DNA of 64,000 nt from Methanorbis rubei (GTDB lineage Archaea > Halobacteriota > Methanomicrobia > Methanomicrobiales > Methanocorpusculaceae): the NCBI RefSeq assembly GCF_032714495.1, contig NZ_JAWDKB010000007.1, positions 62,001 through 126,000 of the forward strand. Reading direction: 5' to 3'. Under the pieces are notes generated by a model. The model had not been told where the DNA came from. It searched no databases and saw nothing but the letters and a program-made list of their open reading frames with translations. Below, piece after piece: positions 52,402 to 62,387 of this stretch. Position numbers and translations under genes: made by a program. The stretch's first letter is position 1. Every line of letters starts with the position of its first letter.

Positions 52402-53244
52402 ATGGAATGCGTGCTGCTCGCAAGCGGAAGCAAAGGAAACAGCATCTACATCGGCAACGATGCGGATGCGATTGTGGTTGATGCCGGTGTCGGGTATCTG
52501 AAGCGTACGCTCGAAGATCTTTGTCTGGATACGTCCCGCGTTCGTGCGCTGTGTCTCACGCATGAACACTCCGATCATGTCCGCTCGGCAAAGGCGTTTG
52601 TAAAAGCGATGCATATTCCGGTCTATGCAACCGGAGGAACGCTCGACGCATCAGTTCGCGGAGGTTTTGTTCCGCAGTCTGCGGGACTCGTTCAGTGCCG
52701 CGATAAAATCGCGTCCACGCTTGGAAGCCTGAACATCACCGCGTTTCGGACCTATCATGATGCTGCCGAGCCTTCGGGTTTTGTCATTGATGACGGTGAG
52801 TCCCGCATCGGTGTCTGCCTTGACACGCATGAGGTGACACCTGCGATGCTTGACATTCTTCGCGAATGTGACGCAGTTGTGCTGGAAAGCAACTACTGCT
52901 CCCCGGCCATGCAGACCGATAAATTTCCCGAGTGCGGGGAGTGCCGGAGTTGCGGCGCGAAATGCTGCGGCAACCGAAAGGTTCTGAGATTATATCCGCG
53001 GTATCTCAAAGACCGTATCCGCGACGACGGCCATCTTTCCAATGAAGACTCTTCTGCGGTTGTGGCAGATCTCGCAAACGAGGTCGGAGTGATCGCCCTC
53101 GCACATCTCTCCGAGAACTACAACCGCCCGAATCTTGCCCGCGAGTCTGCGGAGGATGCCGCAGGCGAATCAGGAGTACAAATTTTTGTCAGCGATCAAC
53201 TGACCGGATACCGGGAGCAGCGACTCGTCCGGTTCAGGATATAA
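52402..53244 (+). CDS. Metallo-beta-lactamase fold protein, YycJ-like, with a Cys-rich insertion
   Basis: A 280-residue hydrolase-fold protein. It starts [13 protein letters not shown], with the metal motif [11 protein letters not shown] near residue 53, an Asp in CLDTHEVTP (near 140) and a late His in [12 protein letters not shown] (near 235). This matches the YycJ/WalJ group, related to DNA end processing exonucleases. A short insertion [13 protein letters not shown] (near 177-189) contains five cysteines, a possible metal site. I chose the ATG at 52402. The ligase gene follows at 10 bp, supporting a DNA-repair link. Confidence 0.87.
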   Translation: MECVLLASGSKGNSIYIGNDADAIVVDAGVGYLKRTLEDLCLDTSRVRALCLTHEHSDHVRSAKAFVKAMHIPVYATGGTLDASVRGGFVPQSAGLVQCRDKIASTLGSLNITAFRTYHDAAEPSGFVIDDGESRIGVCLDTHEVTPAMLDILRECDAVVLESNYCSPAMQTDKFPECGECRSCGAKCCGNRKVLRLYPRYLKDRIRDDGHLSNEDSSAVVADLANEVGVIALAHLSENYNRPNLARESAEDAAGESGVQIFVSDQLTGYREQRLVRFRI

Positions 53245-53254
53245 GGTATATACC

Positions 53255-54898
53255 ATGCTGTTTCGTGAATTTGCAGAGCTCTGCGACACCATAGAAAAAA
53301 CCTCCTCGCGCCTTGCCATGGCTGATCTTTTAGCCGAGGTGTTTCCAACCCTGTCGGCCGATGACCTCCCGATCTTTGTCAGGTTTTCCCGCGGGAAAAT
53401 TTTCCCTGACTGGTCGGCTGAGAAGCTTGGTTTTGGTCCGGGGCTTTTGTATGAAGCGCTTGCCTACGTTATCGGCAAAAAACGGGAGACCGTTATCTCC
53501 GCAATCAACAGTTCAGGCGATACGGGCAGGGTTGTCGAAGGACTTTTGGAGAAACGCGAACAGACGATGTTCTTCTCTGAAGAGCTTGAATTGCTTGACG
53601 TGCACTCGCGATTCGTGCAGATGGCAAAAACGTCCGGCAGAAAGTCTCAGCAGGAACGTATGCGTTCCGCCCAGTATCTGTTTTCCAACGCGTCCCCTCT
53701 TGAAGGCAGATATCTTGCCAGACTGATGCTTGAAGAGATGCGTATCGGTGTCGGTGAAGGTGTTGTCAGGGAAGCGGTTGCAAAAGGGTTCGCAGTTTCT
53801 GAGGAGATTGTTGAACACGCTCATCAGGCGCTGAATGATCTCGGCGAAGTGGCACTTTTAGCAAAGACCAATTCAGCAGCACTCGCAGAAGTGCGGATAA
53901 CTCCTTTCCGGCCGGTCAAGATGATGCTTGCCCAGGCAGGTTCAATCACCGGCATGGTCGAGACCCATGGTTCAGTAGTTGCGGAAAATAAGTACGACGG
54001 CAGCAGATTTCAGTTTCACAAAGTGGGCAGTAAGACTGCTATCTACTCCCGCCGTCTTGAGGAGATGACAAAGTCCCTTCCTGACGTTGTGGCACTTTTG
54101 ACAGCCGCAACTGATCACGACGTCATCATCGACGGCGAAGTTATTGCGATGCAGGATGGAAAACCGATGCCGTTTCAGACCGTGCTTCGAAGAATCCGAA
54201 GAAAGCATGATGTCGCGGAGGTTGCCGGGGCCATCAGCATGCAACCGCGGGTGTTTGACATTCTCGTCTGCGACGGCGAGACCCTGATTGATAAGCCGCT
54301 GTCAGAGCGGCGGAGTATTCTCGAATCCGTGATGAAGGAGTTCGTTGCCCCTCAGATGGTGAGCGACTCATCCGAAGATATTGAGCGGTATTATCATGCC
54401 GCTCTCGATAGCGGCAACGAAGGAATCATGCTGAAGGTCCCTGACTCTCCTTATCTCCCCGGCAATCGGGGCAAGCTCTGGATAAAGATAAAACCCGAGG
54501 TCGACACGATCGATCTCACCGTTATCGGTGCCGAGTGGGGTGAGGGAAAACGTGCGAAAATGTTTGGATCGTTCCTGCTTGCCTGTCAGGATGAGAACGG
54601 GGATCTATTGGAGCTGAGCCGCGTTGCAACCGGTATCGATGACGCGATGCTTGCCGAGCTGTACGAACTCTTTAAGGAAAAAATTGTTGCCGAACACGGC
54701 AAAACCGTTGTGTTCGAACCGGACGTTGTCTTTGAAGTAGGATACGCTGAACTGCAGAGAAGCACGAATTATGCAGCAGGATACGCTCTGCGATTCCCCA
54801 GATTTGTCCGTCTGAGGGATGACAAGGATCCAAGCGAGATCGAAACGATCGAGTCTCTTGCCAGAAGATACTCGATGCAAAATAAAGCCGGCCAGTAA
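53255..54898 (+). CDS. lig: ATP-dependent DNA ligase
   Basis: A 547-residue replicative/repair ligase. The N-terminal DNA-binding domain (1-220) precedes the adenylation Lys in [12 protein letters not shown] (near 248; motif I KYDG). Motif [11 protein letters not shown] and motif [12 protein letters not shown] are present, as is motif V LWIKIKPE. The OB domain follows to the end. It is 10 bp downstream of the metallo-beta-lactamase gene, likely one operon. Confidence 0.97.
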   Translation: MLFREFAELCDTIEKTSSRLAMADLLAEVFPTLSADDLPIFVRFSRGKIFPDWSAEKLGFGPGLLYEALAYVIGKKRETVISAINSSGDTGRVVEGLLEKREQTMFFSEELELLDVHSRFVQMAKTSGRKSQQERMRSAQYLFSNASPLEGRYLARLMLEEMRIGVGEGVVREAVAKGFAVSEEIVEHAHQALNDLGEVALLAKTNSAALAEVRITPFRPVKMMLAQAGSITGMVETHGSVVAENKYDGSRFQFHKVGSKTAIYSRRLEEMTKSLPDVVALLTAATDHDVIIDGEVIAMQDGKPMPFQTVLRRIRRKHDVAEVAGAISMQPRVFDILVCDGETLIDKPLSERRSILESVMKEFVAPQMVSDSSEDIERYYHAALDSGNEGIMLKVPDSPYLPGNRGKLWIKIKPEVDTIDLTVIGAEWGEGKRAKMFGSFLLACQDENGDLLELSRVATGIDDAMLAELYELFKEKIVAEHGKTVVFEPDVVFEVGYAELQRSTNYAAGYALRFPRFVRLRDDKDPSEIETIESLARRYSMQNKAGQ

Positions 54899-54903
54899 AG
54901 CTT

Positions 54904-54920
54904 CTTTTTTCCTCTTTTTT
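54904..54920 (+). terminator. T-rich terminator after lig
   Basis: Two T6 runs (CTTCTTTTTTCCTCTTTTTT) follow the stop closely. Confidence 0.5.
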
Positions 54921-55012
54921 CCTGAAACATTTGTTCTACCGCTTCTTCTCAGAAGGCAAGTTTATGTAGACTCAATGAAGAATTATTAGTAGCATTTTGG
55001 CGAGGCATTCGT

Positions 55013-57289
55013 GTGATATCTCCACTTGAAAAGATTAATGACTATATTGTGAACCGGCCCTTTTTGGTTGGCTGTTTCCTGATTGTTCTCATTTTGCTCG
55101 CAGTATTCGGAGCAAGTACTCTCTCCATGAGTACTGAGACACAGGATTCGGACAAGCTCAAGCATGGTTCCTATATTGCGGAAAGTTACAAGAATAACTT
55201 CCAGTCGGCCTCTATCATGCTGATGGTACAGGCCGATTCGGTAACGGATGTCGTCGTTGTTGACAAAGTTTACACTTTGGAGCAACAGTATCTCTCGGTG
55301 CAAGGGGTTGCATCGGCACAGAGTGTCTATGATGTTTTAGCTTTGTATAATGGCGGAACCATTCCGCAAAATCAGGCAACAATTGATGCTGTAGTGGCTC
55401 AAATTCCTGCAGACATTACCACATCCATTATGCCGAACGGGCAGCTTGCGATTGTTTTGATCAAGCTGGATACGGGAACTTCTTCTGCAAAACAGCAGAG
55501 TATTCTCAATGACCTTCGAAGCATGACGGATGCTGCTGATGTCCCTCCGGGAGTTACACTGACATTCACCGGTAGCGCTGCCATGCAGCAGGATATGGGC
55601 GGCGACCTCGGCGGAAACATGATCATGCTGCTGGTTGCGGCAATTGCTCTGATGACCATTGCCTGCAGACTGCTCTTCAACCATGTCCGCTATCCGCTGC
55701 TCTCGATCGTGAGTGTGTTCACGGGTCTTATCCTGACGTTTGGTATGATGGGTATTGTCGGTCTGCCGTTCTCGATGACAACGATTGGTGCACTGCCGAT
55801 TCTCTTAGGTATTGGTGTGGACTATGCAATTCAGGTTCATTCGCGTCTTGATGATGAGGCAAGACGGCATCCTTTGCCCGAGGCAATTAAGATTGCAATC
55901 ACCAAGACGGGTTCTGCGGTATTTTATGCAATGATTGCAAGTGCCTGCGGTTTCCTTGCAATGATGGTTTCCACACTGCCTGACATCCGTCAGTTTGGTA
56001 TCACGGCAATTCTTGGTATTGCCTGTTGTTATGTTGCGGCACTGCTGATTATCCCGCTGGCGGCAATTCTCACGAACTACACGCCAAAGCCGCACAAGGT
56101 TCTGCCGAACGGTGAGATCAAGAAGCCGTTCTCCGAGACCTACAACCAGATTCTGCACAAACTCACCATGCGGGTGACAAAATACGCAATCCCGATTATG
56201 CTGATCCTCTGTATTATCGGATTCACGGGTCTCTATCTTGATGAGGAGGTTCCGGTCAGTACAGATATGAAGTCGTATGTGCCCGGAGACATGCCGGCAA
56301 TTGTGAACATTAACACGGTTACCCGTGCGATGGGCGATACCGGAGGTTTCCCAGTGTATGTACAGGGCGGGGAGCTGACGAGTCCTGATGTGATTGAGTG
56401 GATGTATAAGTGGGGCTATCATGAACTGGCATTGTATAACACGCAGTTTACGAGTGTGTCCAGCATTGCAACGGTGATTGTTCAGAAGAACGGCGGTGTT
56501 ATTCCAACTACGCAGGTGGAGATCGATAATATTCTGAACTCAATGTCAGAGTCAGAGAAGGCATCTTACCTGAAGGACAACTCGCAGGCGATTATCAACT
56601 TCGGTATGAAGTCGCTGTCAGAAGCCCAGCAGCGTTCTCTCGTAACAGAAGTTACGGCCGACGTCCAGTTCTTTGCTCCGCCTCCGGGCGTTGAAGCAGT
56701 GGTGACCGGCAGCCCGTACTCGTTTGTTGAGATGATGAACGATATCCGTGAAGGTAAGACGAAGATGACGCTGCTTGCATTCGTGATCATCTTTGCGTTC
56801 CTGGCACTCCTCTACCGCAGTGCCGGTATGGCAATCTGTCCGCTGATTCCGATCGTGATGATTATCGGCTGGAATGGTGCGGCGATGTACATCTTCAGCA
56901 TCGATTACACGATCCTGACGGCAACGATGGGGGCGATGACGATTGGTGTGGCTGCTGAGTACTGTATTATGATGGTCGAGCGTATTTACGAGGAGATGGA
57001 GCATCATGATACGGTTACTGCGGTGGAAAACGGTACCGGAAAGATCGGTACGGCAATTACGGTCTCTGGTTGTGCGACGATGTGCGGTTTCTCGGCACTG
57101 TTGTTCTCCAACTTCCCGATCATCAGCGGATTTGGTATGGTGACGGTAATTGCGATGGCGTTCACGCTGTTCGGTGCGGTCATTGCAGTGCCTGCAACAG
57201 TTGCGATCGTTCTGAAAAACCGCAAACGCGGCAAGCTGGATGAGGACGGGGACTCCTCGCGCAATGCGATGAATTGTCCGGTCCTCTAA
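55013..57289 (+). CDS. RND superfamily exporter (HAE3/MMPL-like)
   Basis: A 758-residue protein with two repeated halves, each one membrane helix, an extracytoplasmic domain (about 45-190 and 420-580) and five more helices. The first half has LGIGVDYAIQVHSRLDDEA (near 263), the second TIGVAAEYCIMMVERIYEEM (near 642), the proton-relay type motifs. Archaeal HAE3 members may export lipids or hopanoid-like molecules; substrate unknown. Start is a GTG at 55013. It stands alone. Confidence 0.92.
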   Translation: MISPLEKINDYIVNRPFLVGCFLIVLILLAVFGASTLSMSTETQDSDKLKHGSYIAESYKNNFQSASIMLMVQADSVTDVVVVDKVYTLEQQYLSVQGVASAQSVYDVLALYNGGTIPQNQATIDAVVAQIPADITTSIMPNGQLAIVLIKLDTGTSSAKQQSILNDLRSMTDAADVPPGVTLTFTGSAAMQQDMGGDLGGNMIMLLVAAIALMTIACRLLFNHVRYPLLSIVSVFTGLILTFGMMGIVGLPFSMTTIGALPILLGIGVDYAIQVHSRLDDEARRHPLPEAIKIAITKTGSAVFYAMIASACGFLAMMVSTLPDIRQFGITAILGIACCYVAALLIIPLAAILTNYTPKPHKVLPNGEIKKPFSETYNQILHKLTMRVTKYAIPIMLILCIIGFTGLYLDEEVPVSTDMKSYVPGDMPAIVNINTVTRAMGDTGGFPVYVQGGELTSPDVIEWMYKWGYHELALYNTQFTSVSSIATVIVQKNGGVIPTTQVEIDNILNSMSESEKASYLKDNSQAIINFGMKSLSEAQQRSLVTEVTADVQFFAPPPGVEAVVTGSPYSFVEMMNDIREGKTKMTLLAFVIIFAFLALLYRSAGMAICPLIPIVMIIGWNGAAMYIFSIDYTILTATMGAMTIGVAAEYCIMMVERIYEEMEHHDTVTAVENGTGKIGTAITVSGCATMCGFSALLFSNFPIISGFGMVTVIAMAFTLFGAVIAVPATVAIVLKNRKRGKLDEDGDSSRNAMNCPVL

Positions 57290-57313
57290 ATTATTTTTTG
57301 TAGCCATCACAAT

Positions 57314-57338
57314 GCATCCCGCATTTTTCGTGGGATGC
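57314..57338. terminator. Hairpin terminator between convergent genes
   Basis: GCATCCCGC and GTGGGATGC pair (one wobble) across a seven-base T-rich loop, followed downstream by an A/T-rich run. It lies between the RND gene and the flavoprotein gene on the opposite strand. Confidence 0.55.
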
Positions 57339-57361
57339 CGATGTAAAATTAGAAAAAAAAG

Positions 57362-57883
57362 TTACACTGATTTTTCTTCAGCCATGCGGGCAACAATCTT
57401 TGCCACGTACCTGCCGAAGTTTACGCCATGCTCGATATCTGTCTCGTTCAGCTGACCATCCGCTGCAAGACCGTAATGTCCGCCTGAGTGTTCCTCGTTG
57501 CCTTCCGAGTTTGCGATTGGATCTCCCACCACAATCATTCCGTGAATCAGCATCGCCTGAACGATTGATAAAATCGCCGTCTCTTTGCCTCCGGTCCGGT
57601 CGCCTGCCGTAGTAAACGCAGCTCCAACCTTGCCGCAGAGCTTTCCCCGAACAAATGTCGTATCATCGATCAGCTCCTTGAACTCGGATGCAACTCCGCC
57701 GAAGTAGACCGGAGAGCCAAGAATGATACCATCATATCTGACAAAATCGCTTGCAGTCACGCGGTTGAATGCGAGAACATCAACATTCATGCCGGCAACC
57801 TCGGCAGCGCCTCGGCCTATTGCCTCAGCAAGGAGTTTTGTCTTACCGGTACGGCTGTAGCAGGTAACAAGTATCGAAGCCAT
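57362..57883 (-). CDS. WrbA-like flavodoxin-fold oxidoreductase
   Basis: A 173-residue FMN protein. The phosphate-binding loop is CYSRTGKTKLLAEA (8-21). GSPVYFGGVASEFKELID (near 56-73) and TTAGDRTGGKETAILSI (near 91-107) are the ring-binding segments of WrbA/NADPH:quinone oxidoreductase proteins. It may reduce quinones or other acceptors in two-electron steps; the natural electron partner is unknown. Confidence 0.88.
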   Translation of the reverse strand: MASILVTCYSRTGKTKLLAEAIGRGAAEVAGMNVDVLAFNRVTASDFVRYDGIILGSPVYFGGVASEFKELIDDTTFVRGKLCGKVGAAFTTAGDRTGGKETAILSIVQAMLIHGMIVVGDPIANSEGNEEHSGGHYGLAADGQLNETDIEHGVNFGRYVAKIVARMAEEKSV

Positions 57884-57934
57884 TCTATTCTATATGTTAG
57901 AACATGTCAGGTTTTAAAGTTCGGCATTGAGTAT

Positions 57935-58276
57935 TTAGCCTCTTTCATATTCTGGCTCATCTTCATCAACCCCGTCCTTGTAGTACCACAGATCGTAGGT
58001 CTCATACACCCCGAGCTCCTTTGCAATCTTCACCGCAAGCGTGTGCCAGCACTCCTTTCCATACAGTCGTGCATCACAGCTGCAAAAATCTCCTTCCACA
58101 TAATACTCGCCTGAGTTTCCAACCACCACGAAATAATCCTTATACTTTTTCACGCGATTGTCGGAGACTGCGTCAACCGCATCGCTGCCGCGCTTGCCGT
58201 ATGCGTGGATGAAGGCCTGACGGACCGTGTCTGTCAGACCTCTCTCGGATCGTAAAACCTGCCAGGGATGAATCAT
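57935..58276 (-). CDS. SWIM zinc-finger protein
   Basis: A 113-residue protein with the SWIM pattern CSCDARLYGKECWH (CxC then CxH, near 67-80), a likely nucleic-acid or protein-binding zinc site. The C-terminus is acidic. It is coupled by ATGA to the Nif3-like gene upstream, suggesting joint action. Confidence 0.82.
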   Translation of the reverse strand: MIHPWQVLRSERGLTDTVRQAFIHAYGKRGSDAVDAVSDNRVKKYKDYFVVVGNSGEYYVEGDFCSCDARLYGKECWHTLAVKIAKELGVYETYDLWYYKDGVDEDEPEYERG

Positions 58277-58980
58277 AAAATAATCGAAGTCTCAGGAATA
58301 TCCTCAATAAATATCCAGTCGTTCCGCTTTGCAAGAGCACGCATGCCGGGAGCCTCAAGAGCATAATGCGTTGCCTCAATACAGGGAATCGGCGACTCGC
58401 GGGCAATGTTATACTTCAGCTCCGAGGCAAGATATGCCTGAGCCCCGAGACTTTCCGCCTCCTCGATCAGCTCCCAGTCAAATGCCGAACCGCCCGCTGC
58501 CGCAAGACGCGTTACTCCGTCCAAGTCTCCCCAGACGCGGAGACTGCATCCAAGTTTTGACGCAATCTCTTCAAAGGACATCGTCATCGTTCCAACAATT
58601 TCGAGCGACCCCTTCACGCAGTCGGTGAGTCCGATCTCATCAGCCAGACAGTCGTTAATTCCGCCGTCTGCATGATCATAGTTCGTGTGCATCGCATACA
58701 GATTGATATTTTCCCGCATCAATGGCTTTGCCACATCCGCATCCCTGCCGACAATTCCATGCATCGGTGCCCAGAATGGAGGATGATGCACAACAAGAGC
58801 ATCAACGCCAAGCTCTGCTGCCATCTCCGTAACATGTGGTGTTGCGTCCAGCGCACAGGCAACCGTTCTCACATCGTATGTTCCCTCAACGATCAGACCG
58901 ATCTTTCCGGTGTCGAACTCTTCAGCGAGACCTGGCGGTGCAATCTCCTCGAGTTTTTTGATGAATTCACTGAGGTACAT
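58273..58980 (-). CDS. Nif3-like dinuclear metal-centre protein
   Basis: A 235-residue member of the NIF3/YbgI family, toroidal hexamers with a two-metal site. Ligand motifs are VVHHPPFWAP (near 62), HTNYDHADGGIND (near 97-109) and the C-terminal CIEATHYALE (His and Glu near 206). Some members are GTP cyclohydrolase-like, but the archaeal role is unsettled. ATGA-coupled to the SWIM gene. Confidence 0.9.
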   Translation of the reverse strand: MYLSEFIKKLEEIAPPGLAEEFDTGKIGLIVEGTYDVRTVACALDATPHVTEMAAELGVDALVVHHPPFWAPMHGIVGRDADVAKPLMRENINLYAMHTNYDHADGGINDCLADEIGLTDCVKGSLEIVGTMTMSFEEIASKLGCSLRVWGDLDGVTRLAAAGGSAFDWELIEEAESLGAQAYLASELKYNIARESPIPCIEATHYALEAPGMRALAKRNDWIFIEDIPETSIIL

Positions 58981-59016
58981 TGATTATAGTATTGTCTTCC
59001 AATGATTAATAACTGA

Positions 59017-59026
59017 TTTTATATAC
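59017..59026 (+). promoter_or_regulatory. TATA box of the homocysteine operon
   Basis: TTTTATATAC is centred about 30 bp upstream of the ATG at 59052, predicting a start site within a few bases of the ATG. The AGAGAGATATAGG between could still act as a short leader. Confidence 0.55.
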
Positions 59027-59051
59027 CAGAAGCAGAGAGATATAGGTCTAT

Positions 59052-60560
59052 ATGTACAAATCCATCGATGATATCAACGAACGTATCCGCGATGGAAGCG
59101 TGCGGGTTGTAACGGCCGAAGAGATGCCGGACATCGTCGATGAACTCGGAGTGTCCGGAGCCCTCCGGGAAGTGGACGTTGTCACAACCGGCACCTTCGG
59201 AGCAATGTGCTCATCAGGAGCGTTCCTCAACTTCGGTCACTCAGAAATACCGATCCGCATGGAAAAAATGTGGCTTAACGGGGTTGAAGCATACGGAGGT
59301 ATTGCATCAGTCGACTGCTATATCGGGGCAACTCAGGAATCAACCACCAAAGGTATTGAGTACGGCGGAGCTCACGTCATTGAAGATCTCATTGCCGGAA
59401 AAGCGGTCGAGTTACAGGCCCGCGGTAAAGGAACCGACTGCTATCCCCGCCAGTCGATCACGAACGAGTTCACACTTGCCGATCTCAATCAGGCGGTTAT
59501 GCTCAATCCGCGAAACTCGTATCAGTGCTATAACGCGGCAACTAACATGGGCGGCCGTCCGATCAAAACCTACATGGGATACCTCCTGCCGGGCCACCGC
59601 AACATCACGTACTCGGGCGCTGGCGCTCTTTCACCGCTTCCCAATGATCCGACATTTTCGGTGATCGGTTCAGGAACTCCGATCTTCCTTGGCGGCGCGA
59701 ACGGGACAGTCGTCGGCGAAGGAACCCAGCACTCGCCGGGCGCAGGATTTGGAACCCTCATGACGACAGGCGACATGAAGGAGATGTCGCCTGAGTATAT
59801 TCGTGCAGCAAGCATGACCGGCTACGGAGTTACCATGTATGTCGGTGTCGGTATTCCGATCCCTCTCTTAAACGAGGAGATCGTGAAACACACTGCCGTC
59901 CGCGACGAAGATATTGTGACCAGCATTGTGGACTACGGAACTCCAATGCGCGACCGTCCGGTTGTCAGAAAAGTCACCTACAAGGAACTGAAGAGCGGCT
60001 CTGTTGAAATTGATGGCGAAGAGATCAAGACCTCGCCGCTCTCCAGCTACAAAAAAGCCCGCGAGGTTGCCAATGAACTGAAGGCAAGAGTTGAGAACGG
60101 TTCCTTCCTGATGGCCTGCGCGACACGCGAAATAAATGCCGTAAAGAAGAACAGACCTATGTCAGAGCACGGTGTCGTCCGCCGCGTAAGCGAGATGATG
60201 ACGTCAACCTTTGTGACCATCACTGGCGAGAAAAATGTCAAGGAAGCGGCGACCCTTCTTCTCAAAGGAAACACCAATCATCTGCCGGTCATTGCCGCCG
60301 AAAATCGGCTGATCGGTATTGTCACCACCTATGACATCTCAAAAGCGTTTGCCCGCGATGAAGAGGACAAATGCGTGTCAGATATTATGACAAGAAACGT
60401 GATCACCGCACTGCCTGACGAGCCGGTCGACCTCGCGGCACGCAGACTTCAGCAGCACAATATCGGCGCACTGGTTGTGGTTGATCCTGCCAAAAAAGTT
60501 CTCGGCATGCTCAACTCCTATGCATTGGGTGATCTTGTCGGAGAGAGGTGGCATCAATGA
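59052..60560 (+). CDS. Homocysteine biosynthesis protein, DUF39 plus two CBS domains
   Basis: A 502-residue protein of the MA1821 type, thought to convert aspartate semialdehyde to homocysteine with sulfide through a protein persulfide. DUF39 fills about 1-365: GTFGAMCSSGAFLNFGHSEI near 55 and the Cys in SVDCYIGATQEST near 95 are candidate sulfur sites. CBS domains (about 385-500) with MTSTFVTITGEKNVKEAA and MTRNVITALPDEPVDLAA follow. It is ATGA-coupled to the NIL-ferredoxin gene. Confidence 0.92.
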   Translation: MYKSIDDINERIRDGSVRVVTAEEMPDIVDELGVSGALREVDVVTTGTFGAMCSSGAFLNFGHSEIPIRMEKMWLNGVEAYGGIASVDCYIGATQESTTKGIEYGGAHVIEDLIAGKAVELQARGKGTDCYPRQSITNEFTLADLNQAVMLNPRNSYQCYNAATNMGGRPIKTYMGYLLPGHRNITYSGAGALSPLPNDPTFSVIGSGTPIFLGGANGTVVGEGTQHSPGAGFGTLMTTGDMKEMSPEYIRAASMTGYGVTMYVGVGIPIPLLNEEIVKHTAVRDEDIVTSIVDYGTPMRDRPVVRKVTYKELKSGSVEIDGEEIKTSPLSSYKKAREVANELKARVENGSFLMACATREINAVKKNRPMSEHGVVRRVSEMMTSTFVTITGEKNVKEAATLLLKGNTNHLPVIAAENRLIGIVTTYDISKAFARDEEDKCVSDIMTRNVITALPDEPVDLAARRLQQHNIGALVVVDPAKKVLGMLNSYALGDLVGERWHQ

Positions 60561-60943
60561 AGCTCATGGTTACCTTTGATCGCGAAGGAGTGCTTGAAGC
60601 AAACATCGCGAACGCGATTCTGAAGTCCGGAGTTCCGGTAAATGTCGAACGTGCCCAGATTGACGGTGACGACGGCTGGACTCTGCTCGACGTTGCAGAC
60701 GATAAGGCAGAGAAATTCATCGCCGCCCTGCGTCATCCGGGCGTGACGGTCAGGATTCAGAAGGATGCTGTCTCCCACAACATAACCGAATGTGTTGACT
60801 GCGGTCTGTGCATCAGCATCTGCCAGAAGCAGGTGTTCTCCTTCAATGACTCCTGGCAGCTTCAGGTCAACTCGGAACGCTGTGTACTCTGCGGCCGCTG
60901 CGTGATGTACTGCCCGCAGCGTGCGCTGACCCTTCAGCAATGA
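60557..60943 (+). CDS. NIL domain-4Fe-4S ferredoxin (MA1822 type)
   Basis: A 128-residue protein. An N-terminal NIL domain (about 1-75, KLMVTFDREGVLEANIANAI) precedes two 4Fe-4S motifs, CVDCGLCISIC and CVLCGRCVMYC. It is believed to deliver electrons or sulfur to the DUF39 partner in homocysteine synthesis. The ATG at 60557 overlaps the upstream stop; a GTG at 60548 would add three residues. Confidence 0.92.
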   Translation: MKLMVTFDREGVLEANIANAILKSGVPVNVERAQIDGDDGWTLLDVADDKAEKFIAALRHPGVTVRIQKDAVSHNITECVDCGLCISICQKQVFSFNDSWQLQVNSERCVLCGRCVMYCPQRALTLQQ

Positions 60944-61647
60944 TTCGCGAACACTTCGAGTACCGCCAGACCATCACCACCATTCTCGCTGATGACCAGC
61001 TTCACATCGAAGCTGCCAAAGCGGGAATGATCGCCGCACGGACTGACCTTGAGTCATATCTCTGTGCGGACCCGTTTTTTGGAACCTCCTACTCACCAGT
61101 TCCCGCAGCAGCAGGAGCACCGCTTATTGTAGAAAGAATGGCGGACGCATGCCGTGAGGCAGATGTCGGCCCGATGGCCGCGGTTGCCGCAGCGGTTGCA
61201 TGGGCAGGAGTTGAATCAATGGTTGAGGCTGGAGCTCTGTTCGGTCTCATTGACAATGGCGGCGATATTGTTTTTGTCGCAGACCGTCCGGTTCGCGTCG
61301 GCATCTATGCAGGAGATGCTCCCATCTCAGGAAAATATGCGTTCGTTGTGCCGCAAGTAAGCGGTATTCGCGGTATCTGCACCTCATCAGCAACTGTCGG
61401 CCCTTCGGTCTCGTTTGGGATTGCCGATGCGGTGGTGGTGTTTTCAAACAATCCTGCAAAAGCAGATGCCTGGGCAACCTCGCTGTGCAATACGATACTG
61501 CCGACAGCAGAGGGGCTTGCAGTTCCGTCCGAGGCTGATATTGATGCGGTCTATGCGGTCATTGGCGACTGGACTGCTGCGTGGGGTGACCTGCCGGAGA
61601 TTGTTCCGGCAGCGGTCAGGTATGATATGATCACCAAAGGTGAGTGA
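60940..61647 (+). CDS. UPF0280 family protein (MA1715 type)
   Basis: A 235-residue protein of the ApbE-like UPF0280 family. GPMAAVAAAVAWAGVESMVE and LIDNGGDIVFVADRPVRVGI are hallmarks. Genetic work in Methanosarcina linked this family to sulfide-dependent homocysteine synthesis, matching its place as third gene of the operon, in an ATGA overlap. Biochemical role uncertain. Confidence 0.9.
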   Translation: MIREHFEYRQTITTILADDQLHIEAAKAGMIAARTDLESYLCADPFFGTSYSPVPAAAGAPLIVERMADACREADVGPMAAVAAAVAWAGVESMVEAGALFGLIDNGGDIVFVADRPVRVGIYAGDAPISGKYAFVVPQVSGIRGICTSSATVGPSVSFGIADAVVVFSNNPAKADAWATSLCNTILPTAEGLAVPSEADIDAVYAVIGDWTAAWGDLPEIVPAAVRYDMITKGE

Positions 61648-61648
61648 A

Positions 61649-62059
61649 TTATGCCGAGCAGTTTTTGCGTGCGTACGCTGCCGCGCGATCGTAGGACTCG
61701 TCGCCCGCAAATGCTGCGACAAACTTTTCCCCGTTCCAGACTCCGATAAAAAACAGATTTTTGGTTTTGTCAAATCCCATCACCAGCTCCGCGAGCTCAA
61801 CTGTTCCCACCCGCACACCGCGCAGCAGCTGTGATGACGGCTCAAGCAGCAGAAGATCATACACTTCCTCATCAGGAACCTCATTGAATGCGTACATGTA
61901 GACCTGAGCCGCATTTGTGAGGTCCGAGGTACAGAGCCGAATCGCAATCTCAGGGTCCAGCTCATGCATAAGCCGCGCAAGCTCTACATCATCATCGCCG
62001 CTCCGATCGTAGAGATCGTCAGCCAGTGCATTCAGTTCCGCATCAGTCACCGCAGTCAT
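61649..62059 (-). CDS. Uncharacterised acidic 136-residue protein
   Basis: An acidic soluble protein (many Asp/Glu in ALADDLYDRSGDDDVELARL). A beta-rich C-terminal half with KTKNLFFIGVWNGEKFVAAF suggests a small alpha/beta fold. No motif is recognised. Its stop lies 1 bp from that of the convergent UPF0280 gene. Confidence 0.65.
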   Translation of the reverse strand: MTAVTDAELNALADDLYDRSGDDDVELARLMHELDPEIAIRLCTSDLTNAAQVYMYAFNEVPDEEVYDLLLLEPSSQLLRGVRVGTVELAELVMGFDKTKNLFFIGVWNGEKFVAAFAGDESYDRAAAYARKNCSA

Positions 62060-62150
62060 ATTGTCAGGATATTAGTCTTCTTTCATAATTCAATAGATCT
62101 ATTCAGGGCTTTGTTCCAAAAGTTCAGACATGATCATTTTTTGTATGTGG

Positions 62151-62387
62151 CTTCGTTTGGAGTAACCACGGAATGCACCGAGCACACGGAGTTTCACAGA
62201 AAAATGCACGGAGAACGCCTGCGGCGCCGGAATGCACAGAAAGATTTCCGAGACAATTAATTCCCTTTTACTCCCTCAAAATATGAAAAATATATTCCGT
62301 GCATTCCGGTGCCACAGTCGTTCTCCGTGCATTTCAGTGAAGCTCCGTAAAATTTCCGTGCATTCCGTGGTTACTCCAAGCAAAACT
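62151..62387. repeat. Second long CCACGGAA inverted-repeat element
   Basis: The left arm begins CGTTTGGAGTAACCACGGAA and continues with GCACGGAGAA words. The right arm ends TTCCGTGGTTACTCCAAGC, its reverse complement. Inside are TTCCGTGCATTCCG and AATGCACAGAAA words pairing with each other, and a GGCGCC core. It resembles the 14.1-kb element, but with GCAC replacing many ACAC words. It fills the 415-bp gap between genes. Confidence 0.85.
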
